From: JALYNX01 sp963780755
GTDB taxonomy: Bacteria > Actinomycetota > Acidimicrobiia > Spongiisociales > ZC4RG35
DNA length: 64,000 nucleotides
Assembly: GCA_963780755.1 (NCBI GenBank)
Contig: CAWACX010000001.1
Location: 124,001 to 188,000 of the forward strand
Reading direction: 5' to 3'
Under the pieces are notes generated by a model that worked only from the letters and a program-made list of their open reading frames with translations, searched no databases and was not told the origin of the DNA. Each line of letters opens with the position of its first letter. The stretch's first letter is position 1. Shown here one piece after another: positions 44,079 through 51,667 of the stretch. A program made the position numbers and the translations under genes.

Positions 44079-44399
44079 CTATTCGACATCGAAACCTTCA
44101 CCTTGAAGAGCGGCACGGAGTGTCTCCACCTCCCCGGGTCGCACCGAGATGGTGAGGATGCCACCGCCGCCGTGCACCGCATGGCGGAGCTGGAGGTCAC
44201 GCACGTCGACCCGGCTGGTCTGCAAGGCGTGGCCGACCCGGGCGATCTCCCCGGGCCGGTCGGTGAGGATCACTTCGACCGCGGCCGTCGGGGAGGCCAT
44301 GGACGCACGCCTGCTTCGGGCGCTTTCCAGGTTCTCGCCGAGGGCGACCAGGTCTCCTTGGGTGATCTCGGTGCGGAGTGCCTCGAGATGGCCGATCAT
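44079..44399 (-). CDS. ACT-domain segment of prephenate dehydrogenase
   Basis: This 106-residue frame begins MIGHLEALRTEITQGD and carries an ACT domain (VEVILTDRPGEIARVGHALQTSRVDVRDLQL). The first 35 residues look like the end of the TyrA dimerisation helices, so it is probably the C-terminal part of the adjacent tyrA. It starts with ATG inside an ATGA overlap with the tyrA stop, so it could also be a true separate, coupled regulatory subunit. ACT domains here would bind tyrosine or another amino acid for feedback control. Confidence 0.75.
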   Translation of the reverse strand: MIGHLEALRTEITQGDLVALGENLESARSRRASMASPTAAVEVILTDRPGEIARVGHALQTSRVDVRDLQLRHAVHGGGGILTISVRPGEVETLRAALQGEGFDVE

Positions 44400-45094
44400 C
44401 TCGTCCAGGCGACGCTCACCGAATCCGAGTTGGCAGCGAGGACCTCAGGCCACCAGTCCGACTCGGTGAGGGCAACCCGGGTCAGGTCTCGGAAGCTCCC
44501 TGAGACCAACTCCGCGGTGTCGGGGTTGTGCGACACCAGGTCGACGAGTGCCACGGCGAGCAGTTGGGGGAGATGGGAGATCGCCGCGACCACCCGGTCG
44601 TGATGATCCGCGGGCATGACCACCGGGTTGGCACCGATCGAGCCGACCACGACCTTCAATAGCTCGACGTCCTCCGCGGCGGCCCCGTCGTCGCACAGGA
44701 TCCAGGCCGCCCCCCGAAACAGAGCGCCGCTTGCTGCTGCGGGTCCGGCGTGTTCCCGTCCCGCCATCGGGTGACCACCGACGAACCGCACTCCGGCGGG
44801 GACGGCCGGCAGCAGCGGTTGTTTGACCCCGGTCACATCGGTGACCAGCGCCGTGGTGGAAAGGCCGGCCAGGGTGCTCAAGTTGGCCGACAACGGCCCG
44901 GCCAGGAACACGAGATCTGCGCCGATCAAGGCGTCATGAGGTGACCCGGAGACCTGCACCGCCCCCCTCTCAGTTGCGAGCGCCAAAGCCTCGGGAGTCG
45001 GGTCCCATCCCTTGACCTCCCACCCCTGATCGCCCAGCGCCAGGCCGATCGAGGCTCCGATCAGCCCGGTGCCGATGATCGCGGCGCGCTCCAT
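44396..45094 (-). CDS. tyrA: prephenate dehydrogenase TyrA (catalytic part)
   Basis: TyrA converts prephenate to 4-hydroxyphenylpyruvate in tyrosine synthesis. The frame (232 residues from ATG 45094) has the NAD loop AAIIGTGLIGASIGLALG, TDVTGVKQPLL, GGHPMAGREHAGP and the helical domain PADHHDRVVAAISHLPQLLA. It stops at WTR just where the helices should continue; moving one base gives SRRLDEMIGHLEAL and joins the ACT frame. The longer frame from 45406 overlaps the upstream gene and is not real. Either a one-base error or a natural gene split explains this. Confidence 0.87.
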   Translation of the reverse strand: MERAAIIGTGLIGASIGLALGDQGWEVKGWDPTPEALALATERGAVQVSGSPHDALIGADLVFLAGPLSANLSTLAGLSTTALVTDVTGVKQPLLPAVPAGVRFVGGHPMAGREHAGPAAASGALFRGAAWILCDDGAAAEDVELLKVVVGSIGANPVVMPADHHDRVVAAISHLPQLLAVALVDLVSHNPDTAELVSGSFRDLTRVALTESDWWPEVLAANSDSVSVAWTR

Positions 45095-45102
45095 CTCTCG
45101 AC

Positions 45103-46017
45103 TCAACCCCGGTAAGCCTCGAACACGGTGTCGAGGATGCTGAGATCGCGGACGAACATCTGCATGTAGAAGCGTTGACAGCCGGCCTCGCCGAGAGCAG
45201 CGAGCATCTCCGAGGCCTTGGTCCCCGAACCATGGGGATAGCCCCGCTCCTCGTAGACCGCTTCGATGTGCTCCGGCGTCGACTTGGTCTTGGTGGCATG
45301 AAGCTCGAGGATCCGCCGGTAGTCGCTCTGTTTGCGGGCCGCCACAGCCGGGCTTGCCGAGCTGAGGAACATCGCCGAAGGGTCGCGTCCCGCTTGCTCG
45401 GCCCACTCACGAGCGGTGGTGGCCATGGTCACGAAGTAGTCGGGGTGCCCGGCGTAGATGTTGAACTCGTCCGCATACAGCCCCGCGAGGCGTGGCGTCT
45501 TGACGGGGCCACCCCCACCCACCAGCAGCCGCAGGTTGGCGGGGTGGGGATGGGGGTCGAACTCGCCGAGTTGGTAGTGCTTGCCCTCGAAGGGAGCCTC
45601 GGTTGGGTCGAGGGCTGCCCGGATGTAGGCGAAGCACTCATCGAGCATCTCGTAGCGTGTGCTCCGATCGGGATACTCGAAGCCGAAAAGGGTGAATTCC
45701 TCGGTCATCCACCCGACACCCACTCCCAGGGCGAACCGACCACCTGAGATCTCGTCGAGTGTCACCGCCATCTTGTAGAGCACCGCCGGGTGCCGAAAGT
45801 TGACCGGGGACACCAGGGAAGCCAGCTCGATGCCGCTGGTCTCACGGGCCAGAGCGGCGAGATGGATGTAGTGATCGAAGGCCGGCGTGGTCAGCTCGTC
45901 TCCCCGCTCCAGGTAGTGGTCGGGGAGGGCGATGGCGGCGAGGCCCATCTCTTCTGCCCACCGGGCCGTGGCCGAGATCTGATCCCAGGGCCCTCGGGTC
46001 TGAACCGCCAATTCCAT
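45103..46017 (-). CDS. LLM-class F420-dependent oxidoreductase (copy B)
   Basis: This is a paralogue of the oxidoreductase at 43143-44057, also 304 residues, with ALPDHYLERG, IELASLVSPVNFRHPAVLYKM, GGRFALGVGVGWM and NLRLLVGGGGPVKTPRLAG. The ATG at 46017 lies six bases after minus-strand TAACCT (46024-46029), so the transcript looks leaderless and may run on through tyrA, copy A and YbaK. Substrate unknown; an F420H2 or FMN redox step is expected from the family. Confidence 0.9.
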   Translation of the reverse strand: MELAVQTRGPWDQISATARWAEEMGLAAIALPDHYLERGDELTTPAFDHYIHLAALARETSGIELASLVSPVNFRHPAVLYKMAVTLDEISGGRFALGVGVGWMTEEFTLFGFEYPDRSTRYEMLDECFAYIRAALDPTEAPFEGKHYQLGEFDPHPHPANLRLLVGGGGPVKTPRLAGLYADEFNIYAGHPDYFVTMATTAREWAEQAGRDPSAMFLSSASPAVAARKQSDYRRILELHATKTKSTPEHIEAVYEERGYPHGSGTKASEMLAALGEAGCQRFYMQMFVRDLSILDTVFEAYRG

Positions 46018-46023
46018 CGAGCG

Positions 46024-46029
46024 AGGTTA
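46024..46029 (-). promoter_or_regulatory. -10 box of leaderless oxidoreductase/tyrA transcript
   Basis: Minus-strand TAACCT is followed by six bases and the ATG at 46017. Confidence 0.5.
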
Positions 46030-46047
46030 GGTGTGCGGGTCGGCCCC

Positions 46048-46608
46048 TCAGCCGACAGCAGCGGCGTCCAGCAACAAGGCGCCGGCATGCGCCGCGACGT
46101 CAAAGGTCGGGTCGAGGACGCGGTGCAGTGCGATTCCGTTCAAGGCGAGGACCAGAGTCTCGGCACGGCGAATCGCGTGCTCATCACTGACGTCCGGGGC
46201 CTGGCGTTGCAGGGCAGATGCGAAGCGGCGCACCCTGCCCTCATGGTGGCGCAGCAGGCGGGCCTTCAGCTCGGGGTTGGACGCGGCGCCGGAGACGGCG
46301 ATCCGGATGTAAACCGCCGATAGCGCCGGTTGCTCCTCGAGAAACCGCTCGTAGGCGTGAACCAACTCGTCCAGGGTGTCGGTCCCCTGGTGCTCGGGAT
46401 CGGGGTCGACAGCGTCGATGGCCTCCCGGACCACGGTGAGCACGGCCTGTTCCTTGGAGTCGAAGAGGTTGTAGAAGCTGCCGGGGAGGACACCCGCCTG
46501 ATCGCAGATCCCCTTGATGGTGGTTCCCTCCAGGCCTTGGCCCGCGATGAGTGACCGGGTGGCCCCGAGAATCCGGTCCCTGGTCTCCAGCCCTGCCTTG
46601 TACCGCAT
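46048..46608 (-). CDS. TetR-family transcriptional regulator
   Basis: This is a TetR-type repressor of 186 residues. The helix-turn-helix is TTIKGICDQAGVLPGSFYNLFDSKEQ (the end of the classic segment); the C-terminal ligand domain is unassigned. The ATG at 46608 lies seven bases after a minus-strand TACCGT, giving a leaderless start; a longer frame adds residues without support. It is divergent from a long acyl-CoA dehydrogenase, so acyl-CoA or fatty-acid sensing and control of that gene are likely by position. Confidence 0.9.
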   Translation of the reverse strand: MRYKAGLETRDRILGATRSLIAGQGLEGTTIKGICDQAGVLPGSFYNLFDSKEQAVLTVVREAIDAVDPDPEHQGTDTLDELVHAYERFLEEQPALSAVYIRIAVSGAASNPELKARLLRHHEGRVRRFASALQRQAPDVSDEHAIRRAETLVLALNGIALHRVLDPTFDVAAHAGALLLDAAAVG

Positions 46609-46690
46609 GGGGAAGACGGTAGTTCTCCGGGTTACATTGAGCGTTCGCACAAATTAGAATCATCACTCAAATACTGGGAGCAGGTGGTCG
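46609..46690. promoter_or_regulatory. divergent promoter region, TetR/acyl-CoA dehydrogenase
   Basis: This 82-base AT-richer gap holds the minus-strand TACCGT box (46616-46621) seven bases before the TetR ATG, and TTGAG...CTCAA half-sites about 35 bases apart towards the dehydrogenase. A TetR operator is expected here, but no clear long palindrome is visible. Confidence 0.4.
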
Positions 46691-48484
46691 GTGAGTCACT
46701 ACAGGTCCAACCTCCGGGACATCGAGTTCAACCTCTTCGAGGTGCACCGGATCCAGGACCATCTCGGAACCGGTCCCTGGCCCGATATGGACGTCGACAC
46801 GGTGCGCGATGTCCTCCATGAGATCGAGCGCCTGGCCCGTGAGGAGTTCGCCGCGGCCTATATCGATCAGGACCGGATCCCCCTCGAGCTGAGCGATGGC
46901 TCGGTCACCCTTCCCGAATCCGTGAAGGTGGCCGTCCGGGCTTACCGGGAGGGCGGCTGGGACAGGTTCGGTGTCCCTTCCGAGCTGGGTGGGACGCCGG
47001 TGCCCCCAAGTGTCATGTGGGCCACCCAGGAGATGTTGCTCGCATCCAACACCACGGTCAGCTGGTACTCCGGCGGTGGGCTCTTCGCTCGAGTCCTCTT
47101 CGAGGAGGGCACGGAAGAGCAGAAAGACCTGGCCCGGCTCTGGATGGACCGGCAGTGGTCGGGGAGCATGATCCTGACCGAGCCCGACGCCGGCTCCGAC
47201 GTCGGCGCGGGCACCACCAAGGCAATCGACATGGGTGATGGGACCTGGCACATCGAAGGGGTGAAGAGGTTCATCACCGGCGGCGAGCACGACGCCAGCG
47301 AGAACATCATCCACCTCGTCCTCGCCCGGCCCGAGGGAGCGATTGCGGGCACCAAGGGGCTCTCCCTGTTCGTGGTCCCCAAGTACCTGGTCAACGAGGA
47401 CGGGAGCCTCGGGGAGCGCAATGGCGTGGTGGCGACCAACCTCGAGAAGAAGATGGGCCTCAAGGGGTCGACCACCTGCGAGATGACTTTCGGCGCCGAC
47501 CATCCTGCGATCGGCTACCTGGTGGGTGACCGTCACGAAGGGATCCGGCAGATGTTCCGGGTGATCGAGGGGGCCCGGATGATGATCGGCACCAAGTCGA
47601 TGGGCACCCTGAGCACCGGCTATCTCAACGCCCTGGAGTACGCGAAGGTGCGCCACCAGGGCGCCGACCTGACGAAGGCGACCGACAAGACGGCACCCCG
47701 GGTCCCGATCATCGATCACCCCGACGTGCGCCGAATGCTGATGACTCTCAAGTCCTACGCCGAGGGTCTCCGCGCCCTCGTCACCTACACGGCGTGGGTC
47801 CAGGACCAAGCTGAGATCCACCCTGATGACGATCGCTGGGAGCGACGGTCGGACCTGCTCCTCCCGATGATCAAGGGCTACTCATCGGAGGTCGCATACG
47901 AGCAGCTGGCGGACGCCCTCCAGGTGTTCGGCGGGTCCGGGTTCACCCAGGACTATCCCCTGGAGCAGTACATCCGGGACACCAAGATCGACACCATCTA
48001 TGAGGGGACTACCGGGATCCAAGCCCTGGACCTGTTCTTCCGGAAGATTGCCCGCGACCAGGGGAACACCCTGGCCGCGCTGGCATCGGAGATCACCGAG
48101 TTCGTCAAGGGCGGGCGCGACAGCGACCCCCTCGCCGCCGAGCGGGAGCAACTGGGCCGGATGCTCGACGATGCCCAGGGGCAGTTGGGGAGCATGGTCG
48201 AGGACCTGATGGCGTCCTTCTCCGGGGACTCCACCGAGATCTACAAGGTCGGACTCCACACCACCTCCCTCCTCGACTCCTTTGCGGAGGTGGTGATCGC
48301 CTGGCAGTTGTTGCGTCACGCCGAGATCGCCATCGTCGGGGCAGACTCCGACCCCTTCCTGCGGGGGAAGGTGGAGTCGGCCCGATGGTTCCTGGACGGG
48401 GCAGCGCCCCGCGTTGGCGCCAGGCGCCGTGCGGCCGAGGCCGAAGACGGAGCCTTGATGACGGTGCCGGTAGAGGCGTTCTAG
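46691..48484 (+). CDS. long acyl-CoA dehydrogenase (DmdC/AcdH-like)
   Basis: This is a flavin-dependent acyl-CoA dehydrogenase of 597 residues, longer than the typical 380. N-terminal, middle (MILTEPDAGSDVGAGTTKAI; FITGGEHD) and C-terminal flavin domains (RMMIGTKSMGTLSTGYLNALEYAK; YEGTTGIQALDLFFRKIARDQG) are followed by an extra acyl-CoA dehydrogenase C-terminal domain from about residue 470. This layout is shared with 3-methylmercaptopropionyl-CoA (DmdC) and similar dehydrogenases. It starts with GTG and is divergent from a TetR regulator. Exact substrate is not readable from sequence. Confidence 0.9.
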   Translation: MSHYRSNLRDIEFNLFEVHRIQDHLGTGPWPDMDVDTVRDVLHEIERLAREEFAAAYIDQDRIPLELSDGSVTLPESVKVAVRAYREGGWDRFGVPSELGGTPVPPSVMWATQEMLLASNTTVSWYSGGGLFARVLFEEGTEEQKDLARLWMDRQWSGSMILTEPDAGSDVGAGTTKAIDMGDGTWHIEGVKRFITGGEHDASENIIHLVLARPEGAIAGTKGLSLFVVPKYLVNEDGSLGERNGVVATNLEKKMGLKGSTTCEMTFGADHPAIGYLVGDRHEGIRQMFRVIEGARMMIGTKSMGTLSTGYLNALEYAKVRHQGADLTKATDKTAPRVPIIDHPDVRRMLMTLKSYAEGLRALVTYTAWVQDQAEIHPDDDRWERRSDLLLPMIKGYSSEVAYEQLADALQVFGGSGFTQDYPLEQYIRDTKIDTIYEGTTGIQALDLFFRKIARDQGNTLAALASEITEFVKGGRDSDPLAAEREQLGRMLDDAQGQLGSMVEDLMASFSGDSTEIYKVGLHTTSLLDSFAEVVIAWQLLRHAEIAIVGADSDPFLRGKVESARWFLDGAAPRVGARRRAAEAEDGALMTVPVEAF

Positions 48485-48507
48485 CTTCGTCGCAGATCGC
48501 ATACGCA

Positions 48508-48513
48508 TATCGT
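48508..48513 (+). promoter_or_regulatory. -10 box of leaderless gene at 48520
   Basis: TATCGT is followed by six bases and GTG at 48520. Confidence 0.5.
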
Positions 48514-48519
48514 CTACCC

Positions 48520-48963
48520 GTGTCGGGATCTGTCCTTGCCCTGGTCATCGTGCTCGTCGGTGTCTTCCTCGTCATCGCGGCCCTGGTCGTGTGGCAAGAG
48601 GCGCGGCGGCGCCCCTCGTATGAGCCCCTGACCTATGTCGTCGAGGACGCAGTCCGCCACGTGGAGGCCGGCCTGGTCCTCGAGGGCGAGGAGACACTGC
48701 CTCGGGCGGAGATCAGGCGGATCCTGGAGTGGGAAGTTTTCTACCTCCAGGGGTTGGCACAAGAGGACCGGTCGAACCCGGTGGAGACCGTAGCCGGGGG
48801 CCACGAGGCCTCTGTGGACTTCATAATCGACCAGGTCGCCACAAAACACGGCGTGACCTACGCTCGCCGCGACGTGGAAAACGTGCTTCGCCTGGAGGCC
48901 GACTACCTATATCAGATCGGCGCTGTCGGCGAGCCGGTCGAGGATGGAGGAGAAGGTTCATGA
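48520..48963 (+). CDS. small membrane protein, unknown function
   Basis: This 147-residue protein has one N-terminal membrane helix (SVLALVIVLVGVFLVIAALVVW) and a soluble helical domain (AVRHVEAGLVLEGEETLPRAEIRRILEWEVFYLQGLAQ). I do not recognise a family. The GTG start at 48520 directly after a -10 box is preferred over a longer frame that reads into the dehydrogenase gene. Its stop overlaps the ATG of a zinc-ribbon protein, making it the first gene of a coupled set of three. Confidence 0.72.
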   Translation: MSGSVLALVIVLVGVFLVIAALVVWQEARRRPSYEPLTYVVEDAVRHVEAGLVLEGEETLPRAEIRRILEWEVFYLQGLAQEDRSNPVETVAGGHEASVDFIIDQVATKHGVTYARRDVENVLRLEADYLYQIGAVGEPVEDGGEGS

Positions 48964-49319
48964 TCGTTCGTTGCGGAGCCTGCCGCACCCAGTTCGAGGT
49001 GGCAGGGGCCGGCCGGTTCGCCTGTCCGGCATGCGGGTCCGTGAACATGGTCCGTAACCAGGCCGGTGCCGGGCCGGCCACGGTGGGCGGGTATCCGGCC
49101 GCCCCGGGTGCTGCGGGGCCCGAGCCCACGGCGCCCTCGGCTCCGCCCCCGCCTCCCCCGGACCGCCCTTCACCCCGGATCAGTTGCCCGGAGTGCGCCT
49201 TCACCTTCATCGTCGGCGAGATCAATCTCGCCACCTGCCCCAACTGCGGGAACGAGGTCGACACCGGACGCGGAGAGCCGAGCTCCCCCGTCCCGGAAGC
49301 CCTGTCCGAGGAAGAATGA
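48960..49319 (+). CDS. double zinc-ribbon protein with Pro-rich linker
   Basis: This is a 119-residue protein. An N-terminal zinc ribbon (RCGACRTQF...FACPACGSVN) is joined by a Pro/Ala-rich linker of about 40 residues to a second ribbon (SCPECAFTF...TCPNCGNEV). The first ribbon resembles those of LSD1/MJ0042-type zinc-finger proteins. It overlaps the genes on both sides by four bases. Function unknown; such proteins often present nucleic-acid or protein binding sites. Confidence 0.75.
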   Translation: MIVRCGACRTQFEVAGAGRFACPACGSVNMVRNQAGAGPATVGGYPAAPGAAGPEPTAPSAPPPPPPDRPSPRISCPECAFTFIVGEINLATCPNCGNEVDTGRGEPSSPVPEALSEEE

Positions 49320-49534
49320 GCCGTCTCGCCCGGTTCGAGCACTTCAGGTTCGTAGGGGTGCGGGACACGATGCTGGTCTACGACTGCGATGACGATGCGC
49401 AGTTCGAGGTCATCCAGGGACGGGTCGAGTCCGAGGGCCTCGTCGGCAAGAACCTCGTGCAGGCCTTCGCCCCCGACACCGAGTTGGAGGCCCGCAATCG
49501 TGGGTACACCCCGGTCGACCCATCTGGGGCCTAG
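49316..49534 (+). CDS. short hypothetical protein
   Basis: This is a 72-residue acidic-basic protein beginning SRLARFEHFRFVGVRDTMLVYDC, with no recognised family. The ATG at 49316 overlaps the upstream zinc-ribbon stop, making it the third member of a coupled unit. Its TAG overlaps the convergent hydrolase stop. Confidence 0.65.
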   Translation: MSRLARFEHFRFVGVRDTMLVYDCDDDAQFEVIQGRVESEGLVGKNLVQAFAPDTELEARNRGYTPVDPSGA

Positions 49535-50130
49535 GTCCGAGGGTCGAGCCCTTCCGCCACCAGGTCCCCGATCCTGCTTCCCCGCCCGTGGAAGAAATGG
49601 TCACCCGGAGTGAAAACGCACTCGATCGAATGCTCTCTGCAATACGCGATGAGGGCTTCGGCGTCAATCACCTGCTCCCGGTGACCGAGGATGATTCGCT
49701 TCGGCCCGGTCGGGAGCGCGACCGGTAGGCCTTCCGGAGGAGGGGCGATCCCCGCATAGGCCATGGTCTCCTCGTTGTCGGCCAGCCAGTTGAGCGCGAC
49801 CCCCGCCCCAAAGGACCAGCCGGCAATGCTGACCGGCAGGCCCCGGCCCCGAGCCGCCACAACGGCGGCGCCGACGTCCTGTTGTTCGGCCCCGCCGTAA
49901 TCGTGCGCTCCGGTGCTTTCGCCGGTGCCTCGGAAGTTGAAGCGAAGCACCGAGAAGCCGCGTTCTACGAGGCGCAGGGTCACCGAGATCATCAGTGGGG
50001 CGTTCATCGTCCCCCGATCGAGGGGATGGGGGTGGCAAAAGACGACCGTCCCAAGAGAGTTTTCGGCGTCGTCCCACCGTGCTTCGAGAGTCTCCCCGTC
50101 GTCGGTGATCAGGGCGGCGCGCTCGCTCAT
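49531..50130 (-). CDS. alpha/beta hydrolase
   Basis: This is an alpha/beta hydrolase of about 199 residues of the dienelactone-hydrolase/KANL3-like type. The oxyanion segment is VVFCHPHPLDRGTMNAPL, the nucleophile elbow IAGWSFGAGVAL and the catalytic histidine GDHFFHGR near the end. The ATG at 50130 overlaps the stop of a 30-residue membrane peptide gene. The longer frame from 50250 is not needed. Substrate unknown. Confidence 0.85.
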   Translation of the reverse strand: MSERAALITDDGETLEARWDDAENSLGTVVFCHPHPLDRGTMNAPLMISVTLRLVERGFSVLRFNFRGTGESTGAHDYGGAEQQDVGAAVVAARGRGLPVSIAGWSFGAGVALNWLADNEETMAYAGIAPPPEGLPVALPTGPKRIILGHREQVIDAEALIAYCREHSIECVFTPGDHFFHGRGSRIGDLVAEGLDPRT

Positions 50131-50219
50131 GTGAGGGCCACGAAGAACCAAATTGCTGCCGCACCGACGACCACGAACGCGAGGACGGCGGTGGCGATCA
50201 GGAGCCAGCGGGTGGGCAT
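50127..50219 (-). CDS. 30-residue membrane peptide, coupled to hydrolase
   Basis: ATG at 50217-50219 opens a frame of 30 residues made up almost wholly of one hydrophobic helix (WLLIATAVLAFVVVGAAAIW), stopping at 50127 inside an ATGA overlap with the hydrolase start. The overlap with a real gene and the clean membrane profile support coding, but with so few residues the call is tentative. Confidence 0.45.
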   Translation of the reverse strand: MPTRWLLIATAVLAFVVVGAAAIWFFVALT

Positions 50220-50284
50220 GAGGTGTGGGGGAGCGTAACCCCGGGCACAACTAGGCTCGATGCCGCAGGCCCACCGAAAGGCAA

Positions 50285-51655
50285 GTGTTGTACGACATCG
50301 TCATCGTTGGTGGAGGCCCCGGTGGTTACGCCTCCGCCCTCTACGCCCACAACTTCGGGCTGTCGGTTGCGATGGTGGAACGGGAGCGTCCGGGTGGCAC
50401 TTGTTTGCTCCGGGGCTGCATACCTGCCAAGCAGTGGCTGCACATCGCGGACGTGTTCACCACTGTCGCCCACTCCGCCGAGTTCGGGGTCCTCACCGAG
50501 CAACCCACACTGGACTGGAAGGCGGCGCTGGCGCGCAAGAACCAGACCGTCGAGGGCGTGGTGCGTGGCCTCGGTGGGCTGCTCAAGCAGAAGGGTGTCG
50601 ATGTCATCACCGGAGTCGGCAAGCTGGCCGGCCCGGGGAAAGTCGAAGTCACCACCGATTCCGGTACCAAAGCCCTCGAGTCCCGCGCTGTCATCCTCGC
50701 CACCGGCTCCTACGCGAGGACCATTCCGGGATACGAGATCGACGGGACCCGAATCGTCACCTCGGATCACGCCCTCGACTGGGCCGAGCGCCCCGATCGG
50801 GTGGCCATCATCGGGGGAGGCGTCATCGGCTGTGAGTTCGCCTCATTCCTCGTCGACCTGGGAGCCGAGGTCCACGTGTTCGAGGTCATGGACCAGATCC
50901 TCCCCGGCTCGGACCCCGAGGCGGCCCGCCACTTGCAGCGCCAACTCCAGAAACGGGGAGTGAAGTTTCACATCGGGGTCGCGGTGAAGGAGCCGTCCTT
51001 GGGCCAGTCGATAACAGTTCCCTTCGGCGAGGAGTCGGTCGAGGTCGATGTCGTGTTGGTCTCCGTCGGACGTGGCCCCAACACCGATGGGGTCGGCCTG
51101 GAGTCGACCAGCGCCACGCTCGACAAGGGCTTCGTAGAGGTGGACCTGACGACGATGCTGACCAAGCAGGAAGGTCTCTATGCGGTCGGTGACATCGTGG
51201 CCGGCACTCCGCAGCTTGCCCATGTCGGCTTCGCCGAGGGCATCGCCGCCGTCACGCATGTCGCTACGGGGCGGGCACAGCCGGTGAACTACCAGGCGAT
51301 CCCGAGGGTCACGTACACCCATCCCGAGGTAGCTGAAGTCGGCATCAACGAAGAGCAAGGCGCCGAACAGGGCCTGGAGGTGGTGGCGGCCAAGCATGCC
51401 TTCAATGGCGTGGGGCGGGCCGTCATCATCGGGCAAAACCAGGGTTTCGCCAAGGTGGTCTCGATCAAGGGAGGCCCGATTGTCGGAGCCACGGTGATCG
51501 GGCCCCAGGCCGGGGAGTTGATCCACGAGTTGATGTTTGCCGTCGGCTGGGAGGCACTTCCGGAAGAAGCAGCGGCTTTCATCCATTCCCATCCCACACT
51601 GTCCGAAACGGTCGGCGAGGCCTTGATGGCCGCCGCCGGCCGCAGCTTGCATTGA
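50285..51655 (+). CDS. lpdA: dihydrolipoyl dehydrogenase
   Basis: This is E3 of 2-oxoacid dehydrogenase complexes, reoxidising dihydrolipoyl groups with NAD. The protein is 456 residues with the FAD loop IVIVGGGPGGYASAL, redox disulfide GGTCLLRGCIPAK, NAD loop VAIIGGGVIGCEFAS, and the C-terminal catalytic His-Glu in HSHPTLSETVGEA. TTG at 50285 follows AAAGG, and a TAGGCT box lies at 50252-50257. It heads the lpdA-E2-lipBA cluster. Confidence 0.94.
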   Translation: MLYDIVIVGGGPGGYASALYAHNFGLSVAMVERERPGGTCLLRGCIPAKQWLHIADVFTTVAHSAEFGVLTEQPTLDWKAALARKNQTVEGVVRGLGGLLKQKGVDVITGVGKLAGPGKVEVTTDSGTKALESRAVILATGSYARTIPGYEIDGTRIVTSDHALDWAERPDRVAIIGGGVIGCEFASFLVDLGAEVHVFEVMDQILPGSDPEAARHLQRQLQKRGVKFHIGVAVKEPSLGQSITVPFGEESVEVDVVLVSVGRGPNTDGVGLESTSATLDKGFVEVDLTTMLTKQEGLYAVGDIVAGTPQLAHVGFAEGIAAVTHVATGRAQPVNYQAIPRVTYTHPEVAEVGINEEQGAEQGLEVVAAKHAFNGVGRAVIIGQNQGFAKVVSIKGGPIVGATVIGPQAGELIHELMFAVGWEALPEEAAAFIHSHPTLSETVGEALMAAAGRSLH

Positions 51656-51667
51656 GAGGAGCCTGAC

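Noticed and set aside
46609..46690. Long TetR operator palindrome
   Set aside because: Only short separated half-sites (TTGAG and CTCAA) are visible, which is weak evidence at this length.
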